DNA of 64,000 nt from Branchiostoma belcheri (GCF_001625305.1 NW_017804354.1:769632-833631), one strand, 5' to 3'. Positions 46,601 to 61,600 are shown, numbered from the stretch's first letter. Translations and numbers: made by a program. The notes: generated by a model from the sequence alone, not told the origin.

Positions 46601-49600
46601 GCAGAAGCTTTGATGCATGTTAGTCAATCTGTTCTTAAACGTACCTTGGGCACAGCTGATTTCATCTTGGAAATGCCAGTCATCATATCCGTCGCAAACG
46701 TTTTCAAGTGGAATACATAATTCATGAAGTAGGTACAACATGTCAGTTCCCTCCTTGAATATTTCTCTGTCCCATTTTGTGAAGCCAGCCATTGCATGGA
46801 GTCCACAGTAATCTTTAGAACAAAACAACAGATATTAATAGAACTGCTAAATAATAGCCGATGTCTTTTATTACTTTATGAGTGACAAATTTCAGAATGC
46901 TAGTAGCTAGAATAACGTGAAACGATATAATCCAGCATGGATGTAATGATATGATTACAAATGTACCCCCGGGTTAGTTGTGAAGGTATAAAAATACGTT
47001 CCACTCTATTGCAGAGCAAAGGGGTGGCGCCCATCTCCATTTCTGTAGCCCATGGGCCACACATTGTGCATTGTACAGTTGTGCAATCACTACAATTGGG
47101 GGTTAACCCGCTGGTAGTGGTGTGTGTTTGACCTTCCCATACTCTTGCTCATAGATGCTAAGCACAGAAAGCAGTATGTATCATTTTTAAAGCCTTCGGT
47201 ATGACCCGGCCGGGGTTTGAACTCACGACCTTTCGGTTGCAAAGCGAGCTCTCTACCGATTGAGCTATTGTACCGGTTGTGAAGGTGTGCCATGTTTAAA
47301 ATAACACTGTGTAAATCAAGTATGCGCAAAGGTTCCGTTATTTCAGTTGACTGAAAAAGTTCTAATTCTATACACATCTTTAGATATGCTTAAGTACATG
47401 CTTCCATACAATAACTAAAATGTTAACCTACCGCAGCCGATCTCATCCGAGAAGTCCCTGCACTGTACCGCTCGGTTACATCTGCCCGACCCCTTGATGC
47501 ACCTCGGGAACGGCGGGATGGAGTTTTTACACGGCCAGTACCCAATAGATCTGCACAGTTCATCTGAAATTTAAATTCAATTATCTGAATTACCGTCTCA
47601 GATTGAATTGACTACATACTGAATACTAGTACCTTAAACAAAAAAGCCTTACCACAGTTCTCTTCGTCCGACCCATCAGCGCAGTCAGAAATGCCGTTAC
47701 ACAGAAATTCTCCTTTCACACAGCCCGGGGAGTCACGGCACTTCCAGTAGGCCGCATCGCCGAACGAGCCATGAAGAGAGCAGAATTCGTCTTAAGGTAA
47801 AGAGAATTGGACATAAAGACTTGTCTTTGCTGGTAGTTGACACATAATATACGACTGAACCTTTTAAGCAGCCGTAAATACCACGTAAAGGAACCCAAAA
47901 TGTGACAAACTCCGTGGCATACGCATGTTTAAGAGTGCTTCAGTAATAATAACAAGCGAAATCGACCCTAGTTGCAGCCAGAAAACATGCTCTTTTATTA
48001 CCGTTGGCAGAGGTAGTTTTCAACGAAATTGTTAAGAAACGTTTGTCACCGACGTTGCAAAATCAAAACTTAAACTGCAATTTCGGTCAAAAGTACAGTA
48101 GAAGCAACAATAATTATTGCTGTTTTTTTCTTCTGTAACATCTAACAGTCCTCCTTGACATTTAAAATAAAGGAACAACTAACATTGATGTTAAATTAAC
48201 AAGATCAAAACTACATAGCAGGCCCCCGGCCTCCTAGCCTGGGTACCATCCTACTTGTATGCCGGGGCTTCCACACTCGCTTCCCTAACAAGTTAGGGAA
48301 GCGAGTGTGGTGTGGGAGCCCCGTCATACAAGTAGGTTAGGGAAGCGAATGTGGAAGCCCCGGCATACAAGTAGGATGGTACCCAGGCTACCGGCCTCCC
48401 AGTAAACAAGCGAAAAGGAGACGATAACTTTCACGATCTATGCTTACAACAGTTGACCTCGTCCGATCCATCCGAACAGTCTTTTTGACCATCGCAAACT
48501 TTTGTAATCTTCACACAGTCTGACAAATCACGACACTGGATTTCGTCTCGTTGCAGAAGGTAGTTACGTTTCCCATGATGCACGCAGCTGTCTGTACAAA
48601 TTCAAGTCATAAATCCAATCACATACACTGTACATCACGAGCTGTGATAACTTATCAATCAAATATCATCAACTGAACTTATATAACTTTCAACAATTCG
48701 CACAAAGCAGAAAATGAATCTGCACTACCAAATAATGCTTATAATGGTGAAAAATATAGTGAGAAATGAGTGAGAAGTTTATTGCTAATCCATGCCCGAA
48801 GACTAATTGCAAGTTACAAACATGAAAGAACTCTGAAACACAGTATAAAATAACTTCAAAATGTACATAATGAAATATAATTGTCTAAAACTATTGCTAT
48901 GTCTAACACTATGTCTGGACGTCTTCCGTGTTGTGTGTACATCTCGGGCATCTTTGCAGGGGCATGCACAGCCATAATTGCTAACCTCCTTATTAATTAA
49001 TACTCATTTCGGAAACAAATATACTAAAATTGGAACGATGCAGAGAAGATCAACTAAATTAAAGACAAACCCTACCTGGACAGTCCCGCTCATCCTCAGT
49101 AATGTCCCCACAGTTCCGCTCTCCGTCGCACACACGAGTCGGACTGTAGCAGCCCACTTCTCCCACACACACTCGCCGATGTTTCTCTGGACAGTTGGCA
49201 AACCCTGCAGTCAAAACAGAGGGATGCAATTTATGTATCAAATTAATATGTACATGATGCTGCTGGAATGACAGAATATCAAGAAGTAATTTCCCCAAAG
49301 GAGTTTACAGTTACGTTTTTGCTTTACTTTATTCCTACACTGTGGGGACTTGCATCAGTTACTCAAAAAGCCATTGCCACACTGCTAGGTACTGCTAAAC
49401 CTGCAGTAGCTACATTTTCACTTGAGTGAATTTAGGAAAGTCGAGTAAAACGAAATCCGAAATCTCTTGGTTCGAGACCGAACACGATACCGCTACGCCA
49501 CACGACTTTACGATTGTGTGTCGAGACTCGGAACTCAAATTTGCACTTACAACAGTTCCGCTCGTCAGTGTCGTCATCATCCCCACAGTCCACGATGCCG

Positions 49601-52600
49601 TCACACACGCGGCATTCTTTGATGCATTTCTCACTGTATGGACAGATGACTTCATCCTCTGCACAGAGTCGCTTTTCTGACAACAACAAAAATATTCCGA
49701 TCAGAGATATTGAAAATGACATTTATTATAGGCATAAAAAAGAATATAGGAACAAAATATAATCAATAAGGGAAAATACTTTTATTAGGCAATAATGAAC
49801 TGTATAAAACCAGTTTGAACGATACTTAAGTTTTGCAAGGCAAGCGCGTTGTGATTTAGGATATTGACCTTCTTGAATAGCGTAGCACATCGAATGTCCT
49901 TTCAAGCCGACTTGACAGATTTTTCTGTCGACAGATGTCGGTAGAACTTTTATAAATACACGCTGCGAGGAGTCCACACCCCAAACAGTTCTGTCCCCCA
50001 CACCGATCTGCTGCAGATGTACTCCGGGTACATGTATCCATGCCACACCGGGGGCGGTTTCATTCAGAAATGTGCCTGCTCTGTGGTACACCTCGCCTTC
50101 AAAGTCGACCGCCCAAACGCCCGACCGTCCCACAGACACTGACGAAAAGCAACCTTCAATTGCTTCCCAGTTGCTCTTTACTGCATTACAAAAGAGCTTT
50201 ATCAAAACTCAAGAATAACAAAGGTAGTTCTGAAAATAACTTCATCAGGTTGTATGTTCACAGCACGGGTTGTGTAAGAAGAAAATCCATATTAGAAAAA
50301 TGAAGTTACAATTTTAATATCGGCCGGCACGATCGGTTATCATGTTACACCTTGCGTGAGGGCAGTATTGTAGTCTGGAACAACAATGGCCCCTGCACCA
50401 TCTGCCCTGCAAGTAGCAGGTTGATCTTACGGATTATTCAATATCACTGTAACCAACCGTTAGTGGTTATAATGATAATGTATTTATGTTTTTTGAAGAA
50501 TCATCTTACTAGAGATTTCACAGTAGAAAGGTGAACGCCACACTCTGCCGCCGATCTCTACTGCCCACAGCTGCCCGGTCCTGGAGCTGACGCTGACTTC
50601 CTTCATATTTGCTGTTTGTACAGAGTCCCAGGATGTACCTTCAGGATTGTCTGGGGTTATACCTGGGGACATGGAGGAACATCGCGCACATCATCGTCTT
50701 TGTCAAAAGGGTATGATTCCTGATTTGTCATGGTGGCTGTGGTGTGGGTCTGAATGTATGTCAACGTCATAATTCAACTGGTTGTACATGGATCTTATTG
50801 ATATTTGGTATGTGAGTAGCTAGGTCAAGTTTAAAACCAGTTCATCTGACTTTGCCAACAGTATTGTGTTTGTTTGTTAGCATTGTAACTTTTAAGTTAC
50901 ATACTAAGTTTCAGAACGACCCATCTACATGCATATCATCAACAAAGGAAATGTCTAGAACAAAATGGGCTTTATGGTGGGTTACTACATTACTGCAATG
51001 GATCGTTTCTGTATTTTTTAGCAGAATAACTCAAGATACCGTGTAATGATAATATTAGTAGGTAGGTAGGCTCAATGAAAAGGAAGGTCAAGTTAAAAAA
51101 TGTACTTGAAGACGTTATGATCACAATAAATGCCAGAACAATGACGTGACTGAGTTTTGAGACGCATCCTTCCCACTGCAGTGATATACTTAGTCGAAGT
51201 GCAAAAGAGAAAATTATGTCCACGAGAAATTTCATATGGCTCACTCAAATGCCTGCAGCTAAAAAGAAACGGCTGTGTGTAAAGAAGTTCTAATAAAGGA
51301 TACTTATCAAACTTACCACAGTGAAAGGCTCCCTCTGTTGTCATTTTATTCAGTAAAAAGTGTTGACGAACTATTGTTATATGATAATTGTATAATGTAC
51401 CAATGTACCTTGTCTCACTATGGTATATCCATATGTGAAATGGGGATAAGTTGCAACGATCCAGACGTAGTCCTTTCCTGAATGTATCTGATCTATGCTG
51501 TGTCCAAGCCAATCAGTTTCTACTGGGAATGTTTTGAAGTTGAAGAGCGAGTTGGTGATTTTGGAGTCGATATGGACTGCCTGCCAGGACGTCCCTGCTG
51601 TTCCGTCGCTCCTGAAAACAGTAGAATCTCTCTAAATTTATCTAAATGTCCTGTTTGATAATGACCATCTTTATTTATTTTAGCGTCAACGGTAAGACAT
51701 CATTTTAATTTTCTGTTTGTCACTGTCAACTAAATTTTGTTGGAGTTGAAATATTTCAAACGTTTATGACGGCGCAAAGAAGTTCGTGGTGGTTCGCCCA
51801 ACTTGGCTTGATGTACTAGTATCAGCAAGCCCCTCAAAATGATTTTTTAAAAATCCTAAGATTTTGAGTCGAAGTGTCTGCTGATGACGACAATGAGAAT
51901 TCAGTCAGCTTGACATTAAAAAAAAAACACTTCCTGTCACTACATCGCTGTCATACAAAATGTGTGTTAACATTTCTCACCTGAATGTCCCCACGCGGTA
52001 CATGACAGTAGAGTGGTTATAGACTGCCCACACTCCAACCTGTCCCACTGAGATGTACAGAAACTGTTCTGTTCCGACCACCTCCCATCCAGTCCCTGCG
52101 AATGTTTTTAAAACTCAAGACTTAATGTATGAACCAGATGGTATAAGGGGGTATAAAATCTTTTCTTTTTCAATGACTACCAACTATATCTGATCAATAT
52201 TAAATTCCATAGCTATTGCTACTGGTATCATAAAATAAAAGATAGTTTGCTTTTGCTGACTGTACATTCTTCAAGACCGTGCTGTTTTCATGTATATAAA
52301 TGATAAATGTTACTTATTTCACCAGTTGAGATGAATGTTGTTTTTGCCCAACCGTAAAATGTGTGTGTGTCCGTGCATGCGTACCCTGCAAGAAAATGTA
52401 TTCGAGTAACAATATTCTGTTAACAATCAATCAATCAATCAATCAAATGATTTATTATTCAATCGACATTGCAGCAGTACTTGCATGTAGGCTGAATTGT
52501 GCCCATTGTTACATATTGTTACATATTGTGCCCATTGTTACATCAGATGCATCAGATTGAAAAAAAGTTGCTAAAATATTTACACGTATTATAAAATCCA

Positions 52601-55600
52601 CTACAATAAAACCATCGGTATCAGCTAGTATTATCAAAAACGAAACATTTAAAATCCGTGATCTATGTACAATATTAAATCCAATTACTGTATAAAACGA
52701 TATGTGATGTCATTTCCTTTCATTAAGTACTCTCAACAGTGACGGTACTGGGCTATTGCTGAACCTTGTGCGAATAGTGGGAAGAGTCAGTGTCTTTGAG
52801 TTCCTAAGGCAACGTCCATGTGACTCGAGTCGTGTTGGGGGCAATAGGTCTGCAGTTCTTTCTGATCGTTGCATGCTGAGAGCAAACCTACGGCAGAGGC
52901 CGTTCCTTCTTTCCGAGAGAGTTTCTAGCCCGCACTGCCGCAGAGCCGAGGCGTAGTCAATGTAGTGTCGTCCTAGAATGACTCGGCAGGCACGTCGTTG
53001 TACATGTTCCAAAGTTGCCGTTTGTTTGCTAGTGAGGCTGTTGTGATAGACTGGTGCACAGTATTCCAATATAGGTATAATAAAGCTGCAGTACACAGTT
53101 ACCAGATCAGCCGTCGGAAGTCCAAACGTTTTAAGTCGCCGGAGCATGAACATACGTTTGTTGGCCTTCTTGGTAGACTCACAGACTTGCTTGTCCCATT
53201 TCAGGTTGGACTGCAACCAAAGTCCCAGAACCCTAGCAACAGTCACTGACAAAAGGGGCTTACCAGCAAGAGTTATGGGTGGAGAGGGAGGTGGGTTCTT
53301 CATAAAACATACAGTCAGTACCGTACATTTCTTAGGGTTTAGTTGCAACTGAACACTGTTGGACCATCGTTCAAGTGAGTCCACTTCGTCCTGGAGGAGA
53401 GACTGATCACGCACATGTATGTTTTCACCAAGTGACAAGTCGTCTACATATTTCCACCGGTCATCATGGGATTGGCTTGCATCGTTGATCATACATAAAA
53501 AGATGACAGGGCCTAGTTTGGTGCCTTGTGGCACTCCTAAAGTCAGTGTTTCCCAGTCCGATACGTCAGATCCGTAGCGTACTTTCTGTCGCCGTCCTGT
53601 CAGGAAGCTCACAATCCATAACCCCCCAAGCATACGCCAATAAATAAATTTCCAAGTTTAAGCATATTGCTATGCAAGCTACAATTGCTGAAACTTTAGT
53701 AGAAGTTAGTAGAAGTTCTTCGATCAGTAACTGTATTTTTAACTGTTAAAACTTTAACCCTACCTAGACCGGGCTTTTTTGGGCATGGGGGGACGGGGGG
53801 GGGGGCCTCATTTGACACCCCCCCCCTCAGAACTCGCGAACGGTATGTCGTATGACCACCAATTTTTAGAGGATGGTGTACTAGTAACAATTTATCATAT
53901 CTACAATTTTTATGTCGTCATGACGTAATATGACGTCATTATGACGTCATTCATGTGATTTTATTGGCCCAAACCGTCTAAGGTTTTTCCCTGAAAACTG
54001 AATGGTATTCAACATAACTTTACCAAAAGTTTTCTGACAATATTAGGGTGTACTAAGTCTTATGTTGCCCATAGCAACGCCGGTGACGTCATAAAATGAC
54101 GTCATGCATATTTAAGATATCCGCCATCTTGGATCATCAATCATAAATTTTCAAAAATATTTTTTTCATGATAAAGCCTAAAATACATTGTAAACATACT
54201 TAAGACCTTCATTTAAACCTTTTTTGGAAAAAAGAAATGGAAGTAAATATGAAATTTTAATGAAAATAACCTGTATATACCTGTTCTAACGATACGGTTG
54301 CCATCTTTGATTTTGGCTAATGACGTCATCAAAGTAGCATGAATTATGCATATCAAATAATAAAATTTACATAAAATTATATGGGATGTTATTAATATTA
54401 GAAACCATGAGTAACTTGACATAAAACCCATTTTTTGAAACAAAAAGTACTAAATTTAGCAAAAAATGCCTGTCAGAAACCCGTTGCCATGGCCACACAA
54501 AAATTATTATCTTTAATATACCAATAATGGAGAATTGTTGCCAACAATATTCTAGGAAAATACACCAAGTTTGGCCGTTCTAGTGATAGCCGTTCAGACA
54601 CTAGGTGACATCAAAGTTGGCGCGGGCACTTTTAGCCCCCCAGGTCTAGGTAGGGTTAAAGCGTGTAAATTTTTTTTTATTCATCTTTAAGTGACTGTAA
54701 TTTTCTCACCCTGTGGTGTTGATTGTGAAATACCCGTCCTCCACAACGGTTTCCCGTCGATATCCAGTGCCCACACCTGATTGGTAGATGTACTGACGCT
54801 AATTTGTTTGATCCCATCACCGATTTTAAGCCAATCAGATGGGAGTACATCTGAAGCAGCCGGTTCTACACTACCTGGAGATTGATGAGCAAAGAACCAT
54901 TTTATTGTACATGAATATTCAAATATAATCTTATATTTGATTCTAATATTTTACAACAACTTTACGAAACTATATATGCGCCTTGAGGTTTGTCTGAATA
55001 ACAATTAAATGATCTTATGATTGTATGTATTTACACTGCACGTGGGAAATTATACCTTTCCTAAAAACGAAAACAAAGGAAATGTATTTTAATTCAATCA
55101 TCGTACATTGCGATACAAAAGTGTATGACTTGATCAAAGGAAATCTATTGGTCGCCGGGGAAATCAATCAAGCAAAGTGCAAATGTCGAAAACATGACAT
55201 TTTGCAATGCTTCCCAATACACTAAATACTTTAGATGCAGGGATCTTTTAATGAACAATTTAAACATAATATAAAGACCTTAGGTCCGTGATTTGACAAA
55301 CACCCCTCCCCCCGGAAGATATCCACCTTTAATCTCCAATTCTTAAAGTAATGGATGGGAAGAATAGAGGGGGTACTATGGCACTAGTATCTACACATAC
55401 TGTTACTCATACTTGTGATATAGTAAATAACTGAACCTCATAGGGTTTGTAAAAAAATACGTACCTGATCTATCCGGTACGGATTCATACTTTGCTGAAA
55501 AGCCAGTTCTGTAGATCGCAAAGTCTGTCATAAAGAAGACATGAAGAGTGTTCCCTACAGAGATGTAGGGTGCAGGGATACATGTACCACAGTGGCGCAT

Positions 55601-58600
55601 TTCATCCAGACGTAAAGGGTCGTCAATAATCAAATAGTCGGAGTCGCACTCCTCGGTAACTTGGATATCAAAGTAGGTAAACACAAGTCTGATGTGTTTT
55701 CCCACATCGATGGATATGCTCCACTCCTGATACAAGTTGTTCGTGTACGAATGTGGGTAGTTCTTGGAAGCAAATGAGCCAGCCTCTTCTGAGAGATAGT
55801 GAATCCATTCAACTTTAAACCAGAAAGAAATGTCCTATTGTAAGTGCTGTAAGACATATTGAAACCGCGGCATTATGCTGATCAAGGGTATTGTTAACAA
55901 GGGATCCACGATCTCATACCTTCGCAAAATGATGTTAACTGCTAATTATACATTTTTCTCGTTGATGTATACAATGACACACAATGATAGTCACATCTTA
56001 AGAAAGAAGACTATAACTAATGGTTAATAATCCGCCCCAAGGTGAATATGGTGTGATAAAGCGTTGTCGCTGCGCTCACTCGGTGGCTTTATTCGGTGGT
56101 CATAGCAACTGACAATGCTTTATCACACCATATTCACCGAGAAGGGAGGGACAATTAACGCTATTACCATATAGCCTATCACACTTACACAGTAAAGAGT
56201 GACACATTCCTGTATAACACGGACAAACTTGAATAGAACATGTGTTCCCTGAGGTCACTGGAGCGGGGTCGTGTTCTATTTGGGTCATCGGTAGGAAACA
56301 TGTGTTCCTTATTAGGGAGTCACCCGAGGTCATTTGTGGGTGATTATTGGATTTAATGTATGGATTGGAATGAATAATGACCTGTTTTGACTATTTCTGA
56401 CATTACGGCGTCATACGCCATGTGGACACGGCGGTCAATTACTAGACAAAAGTTTTCAATTTCCGGGGTTCCACGCGCGGCTTCCGTGGAGCCAGTCTCA
56501 ACGGTAAATATTTTTAAACAATAATGAACAGTTTTACGGGAACTGCCTTGTCCAAATGTGATAAAATCAGCACGGCATGTACCATAATGTTGTTGTTTTT
56601 TTTTCATTACAGTGCTTAAATGTGTGTGAAATCACTCAACGCGTCGAATGCTTATTCTAGAACAATCGACATCAAGAACCAAACAACTGATTCAAACCGA
56701 CCCCAAATCTCCAAGAAAATTCCTCATTTTTGCATTTTAGAGAACAGTTTAACAGAATTTAGAATTGAGTTGGACAGTTTTCTTTATTTCAAAGTTAAAG
56801 TGTTGCTAAGGTCGACAAATTCGCCCAAAAATGCGCTTTTTCAACTTCCAAGACCGATTATTCAATAATGCCGCCATCTTTAAAAATCCGTCAGACACAG
56901 ATTTAGATTTTTGTCTTGCCTACAATTTAAAATGTTTCTGAGGTAAATTGAATTTGTTTTTGTTGCGGTTTAAATACCATGTTTGCAGGCATGTCAGTTT
57001 GTGTAAGTAAGTGCAGGGGGTAACTTATATGCCCGTAAACAACAATTACGATCTTCAAGGTCACTGAGGATAACGGCAGTAGCTTCGTTACATGTTACAT
57101 ATCCACTACTTAACAGGACAAAGATGTACTGTCCCCAAATTGGTTTATATTTGTAAAAAGGTGGAATTTTTTACTGATAGGCGGTATCCGTGTAAAACTG
57201 GCTTGGAGCCGCGGGTTTACTGTACATGACCGCGGGTGACACCAGATCGAACGGACGTTCGGTTCGATTGACGTCATATCGAACATGATTCGGTTCGAAT
57301 GACGTCATATCGAACATGATTCGGCTCGAAAAAAGGTTGGAATATTTGGGCCCAATTTTGACCATCGTTGGAATGGAGCCTTCTGATTGGTCAACGTCAC
57401 CCGGCTATATGAGGATAGCTGTTGTTCAACTTCACTTGATATACCGATACAGATACAGAATATCCAAATGCGGCAAGTATGAAATTCCCAGCAGCCAATA
57501 AATTATGCAAATTAAGTCTTCATGTATAAAATCGATATCTGTCAATGTTCCCCTCGTTCTCAATAAAATACATCAAAAGAAATCCAGAGGCAACGAAGCA
57601 GATTTATAGAATTCCCTCACGAATTAGAAGATCTGTGACTTTATCACCTCCAGATCATGACATATCAAAACCAGAAGTTATCGTGCTAAGCCACATACAT
57701 GCATACAAACGCTACTGAAACATACCTTTGCGATGGTAACAAATGACAAAAAAGTCAGGTAGTGTCCCGGTTTTGACATAGACGCAGTACAGTCAGTCAG
57801 TTACGTGATCCACATTGTTTTATCATATTCCATTTCATATATTCATTTCTTATATATGATGATATATGTTCGAATGACATGTATTATCTTTCCTCGTGTT
57901 TTTATTTTTTCGTCATTTCATTTTCCTTGAAAATCTTGCTTCTTTTTTTGCCCATTTTAAAAGAATGCAAATTCCGGGTTTGGAGTGAAATTTGGTATGG
58001 GCGTACCTTGGACATATGCCTGAAGAATTTCACTCATTTCTTTTAGCATACTCCTCTCAAAAACTGCGTAAAATGTTACCCTTTTTGTTTGGCTCCTGTG
58101 TCGTAATATGACAACCAAATATCCTAAAATATTGTGTGGTGGTGCCGTGGGCATATGCCCAAAGACTTTTCCTCACGCTTGTGCCATACACCACTTCTAA
58201 ACTATGTAATATGTTATGGGACCTTTTTTTTACTAATTTCAGACAAAATATGTCATATTATTAACCCTGTCTCTGTCCCAATATGTAGCAATTATCTGAA
58301 ATATGGTGCAATGGAGACTTGAATATTTGCCCAAAGAATTTTTTGCATATCCACGTTGAAATTATATAATTTGCGACTTGTTCGCTAGTTTTAGATTAGA
58401 TAGTATATTCTTGGCTACTGTCTCCTGGTATAAAAACAAAATAACTTTATGTTTGGTATAATAGGGTTACATTGAACATATGCCCACAGAAATCCGTGGA
58501 CACGTTTTGCATAGGCAGCAATGATGTACGTATTTTGGAATTTTCTAGGTATTGCTAGACTAAAATTGTATATTTTCCCACCTACCGCGGAGGTTCCTCG

Positions 58601-61600
58601 TACAGCCCTATTAAATATATCACTTGTAGGAAACAGACTGAACACCACATGATGCTCCTCAGCAAATGTGTTGGCATGTTAGTTCTACAAATCCTATCGA
58701 CTTACCGTTTTCAGGTTTGTCCTTCGCAGAGTAGTGAAGCGAGAAACCCTCGGCATCTATGTAGTCGTCACTGTGAAAGTGAATATCTACTGCCGATGTC
58801 ATCGATTCGTATGTGGTAGGACGCACCCAGCCACAATACTTCTGGCTGAATTCTTATAAATAGGAGCAAAAGAAAGTTTTATAAAAGGGTTGTAAGTAAT
58901 TTACACGTAGCTATGTTTTGTAACAAAACATAAGCTAACGTGTAAATGTATGTTACAAGGATATATATATATATATGCGGTAGTAAAATCAACGTTAAAA
59001 GAAAAAAAAGGTGAGGGGAAGCATGCCCTTTCTCGTAATCAGGCCTTTTAGTCTTTGTAATCTGTAGGCAGCCCCCCAAAAATCAACGAAATTCGCAATA
59101 GTACATTACCCGCAAAGTCGTATTCAGCTATGAGACGTAATTCGTAACCGGCAGCGAAAATTATGCGTTATTCGTAATCATCACCCCCCCCCCATGCAGG
59201 CTATCAAATAAATAAATGTGAATCCAATAGGATAGCTTGTAACGGCATTATTATCTGTCTAACTTACCCTTGTTGTAAAAGTAAACTATTCGAAGCCAGT
59301 CGTAGTTACACCTGCTGTAATACTCGATATTTGCTCCTAGAAATTCCAACACCACGGCCAAAGCAGGATCTACCGAGATGGTCCAGCTGACAAATAATGT
59401 AGATAAAATGTAACTTTGAGTTTGTACTACAAAGGTAACATCTGCGAGCAAATGCATGTTTACCTTCGTATGGTCTTTTTGTAGGGTTTCAACCCTATTC
59501 AGACCCGGCTTTTTGGAGGGGGGTTGCCTGAAGAAGTCCTGTAAATTTCTAGCGGTGACCGACTTATGAATAATTTATCAAGGCCCACGGACCCGGTTCT
59601 TTCACTTGTAGAGTAGCCACCACTGATCCGGTGGCACAAGATGGGCGAAAACATGTACTTAACACTCATTGTACGTCGATATAAAGCGGTTATACATTAC
59701 AAAGAGAATTTTGTAGGACTGCCATTACTTTAGTTTGCAGCATGTGTATTGAGAACGGGTATCTTCATAATTCTGCTGGCTGTTTTTAGAAGAACGGCAC
59801 AATAAAACAGCTTTCAATACCATCGCGACTTAGCAGATAACACGCAATGAAGCCTCCTTTTTACGCAGATTGTAGCACTACATTATGTTACACAAACTAA
59901 CAGTAGATGTTTTATAGAATTCACAGTAATGGCAATGAAAGATGATGTAACGCGCAAACATTATACAGCACAAAATGAAGAGTAACAGCACACAAATTTT
60001 CAGAGAATGATGTAGTAATATAATTTACTTAATAACAACACTTTTTGTGTAATAATGACGTCATTATGACGTCATTTATATGCTTTTTTGGGGTAAAACC
60101 GTCAAAAATGTTTTTTTTCGTAAAACTTGAAGAAATACAACCAAACTTTAACAAAAAGTGTCTGTGATGCAATGTTAGTGTCTGCTCAGACTTATGTTGC
60201 CCCTTGCAACAACACTGAGGTCAAAATGACGTCATAAAATGACTGATTGAACATAATGCATAATTAAACTGTCGGCCATCTGGGATCGGGAATCTTACAT
60301 TTTGAAAATTGCATTTTTTTAAACAGCCTCAGAACGCAACGCAAATGGATTAAAGAGGCTCATATGAACTTTTTATGTGAAAAAACACGGAGTTGATACG
60401 AAAAATTTGTGAAAAAAAAAGAATCTACACAAGACCTAATTATATCTGTATCAGTATGGCCGGTATAACCGCCTTTCGGCGTAACACACCAGCTTCGCAG
60501 GCACGCGGCGCGGCGGCAGCTGGCTATATTACACCGATCGACTTGTTACACCTAACCCTTGAACTTCTAGCTCTAGACATTGTTTAAAGCTATCTATTGA
60601 CAATGCCCCTACTGTACTTGGTGACAATGAGTTCCACTCTGCGATAGTTCTAGGAAAGAATGAATTCTTGAACACCTCAATCCTTGGTTGATAACTCTGT
60701 TACTTCAATGCATTGCTATTTCATGTTCTCTTCTGGGCTGGTATTAGGTATTTAGTAGTTGGGACATCCACCAGTTTATTAGTCATTTTGTACATCATGC
60801 ATAGTCTGGACATCTTTCCTCTGTCTTCCAGTGAGGTTCACTGTAGGTTTCTTTTCATTTCCGTGACACTAGCACCTCTTTCATAGTTGTTCATACAGAA
60901 TCTTGCAGCTTGATTCTGTACCCTTTCCAATTTGTCTTTGTATTTCTTTGTATATGGATCCCATACTGTCGCAGCATATTCTAGGTTCGGTCTTACAAGT
61001 GACGTGTATGCAAGTGATTTTACTCTAGTTGGACATGCCCAAAGATTACGTTTAATCACTCCCAATGTCTGTTTCGCCTTAGTTGTGATATTATTAACAT
61101 GTGCACCCCACTTCAGACCGCTTGTCAGCGTGACGCTGGATTTTTGTGGTTGCTAAAGCCTGACCACAAAACTGGTAGCTAGTTGCATGTGGTGTTCGTA
61201 TGTTTGTTTGTTATGTGCATATGTTTTTCGGGATTAAACTGCATGAGCCATTTGCTTTGCCATTCTTCCAGGATGTTCAGGTCTTTTTGGAGAAGTTGTG
61301 AGTCGGTCTGTGTAGAAAGCTCTACATACAATAGACAGTCATCGGCAAATAACCTCACATTTGAGTCAAGCTGATCTGGTAGATCATTTATATACAAGAG
61401 AAAGAGCAATGGTCCCAGGACGGTTCCTAGGGACCCCAGACGCTACTTTAACTGGAGCCGACGCCTTCCCTTCAACCACTACTGTTTGCTCCCTGTTGGT
61501 CAGGAAAGCCTTTAACCAATTCAGCGTAGGGCCTTGGATTCCATAATACTCCGGTTTTGAGATGAGCCTGCCATGGGGGACTTTATCAAAAGCTTTAGTG

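Noticed and set aside
47190..47280. tRNA-Ala-like gene on the minus strand
   Set aside because: The A and B boxes are good but the anticodon stem is mispaired and unrelated sequence follows, so it is better read as a SINE head.
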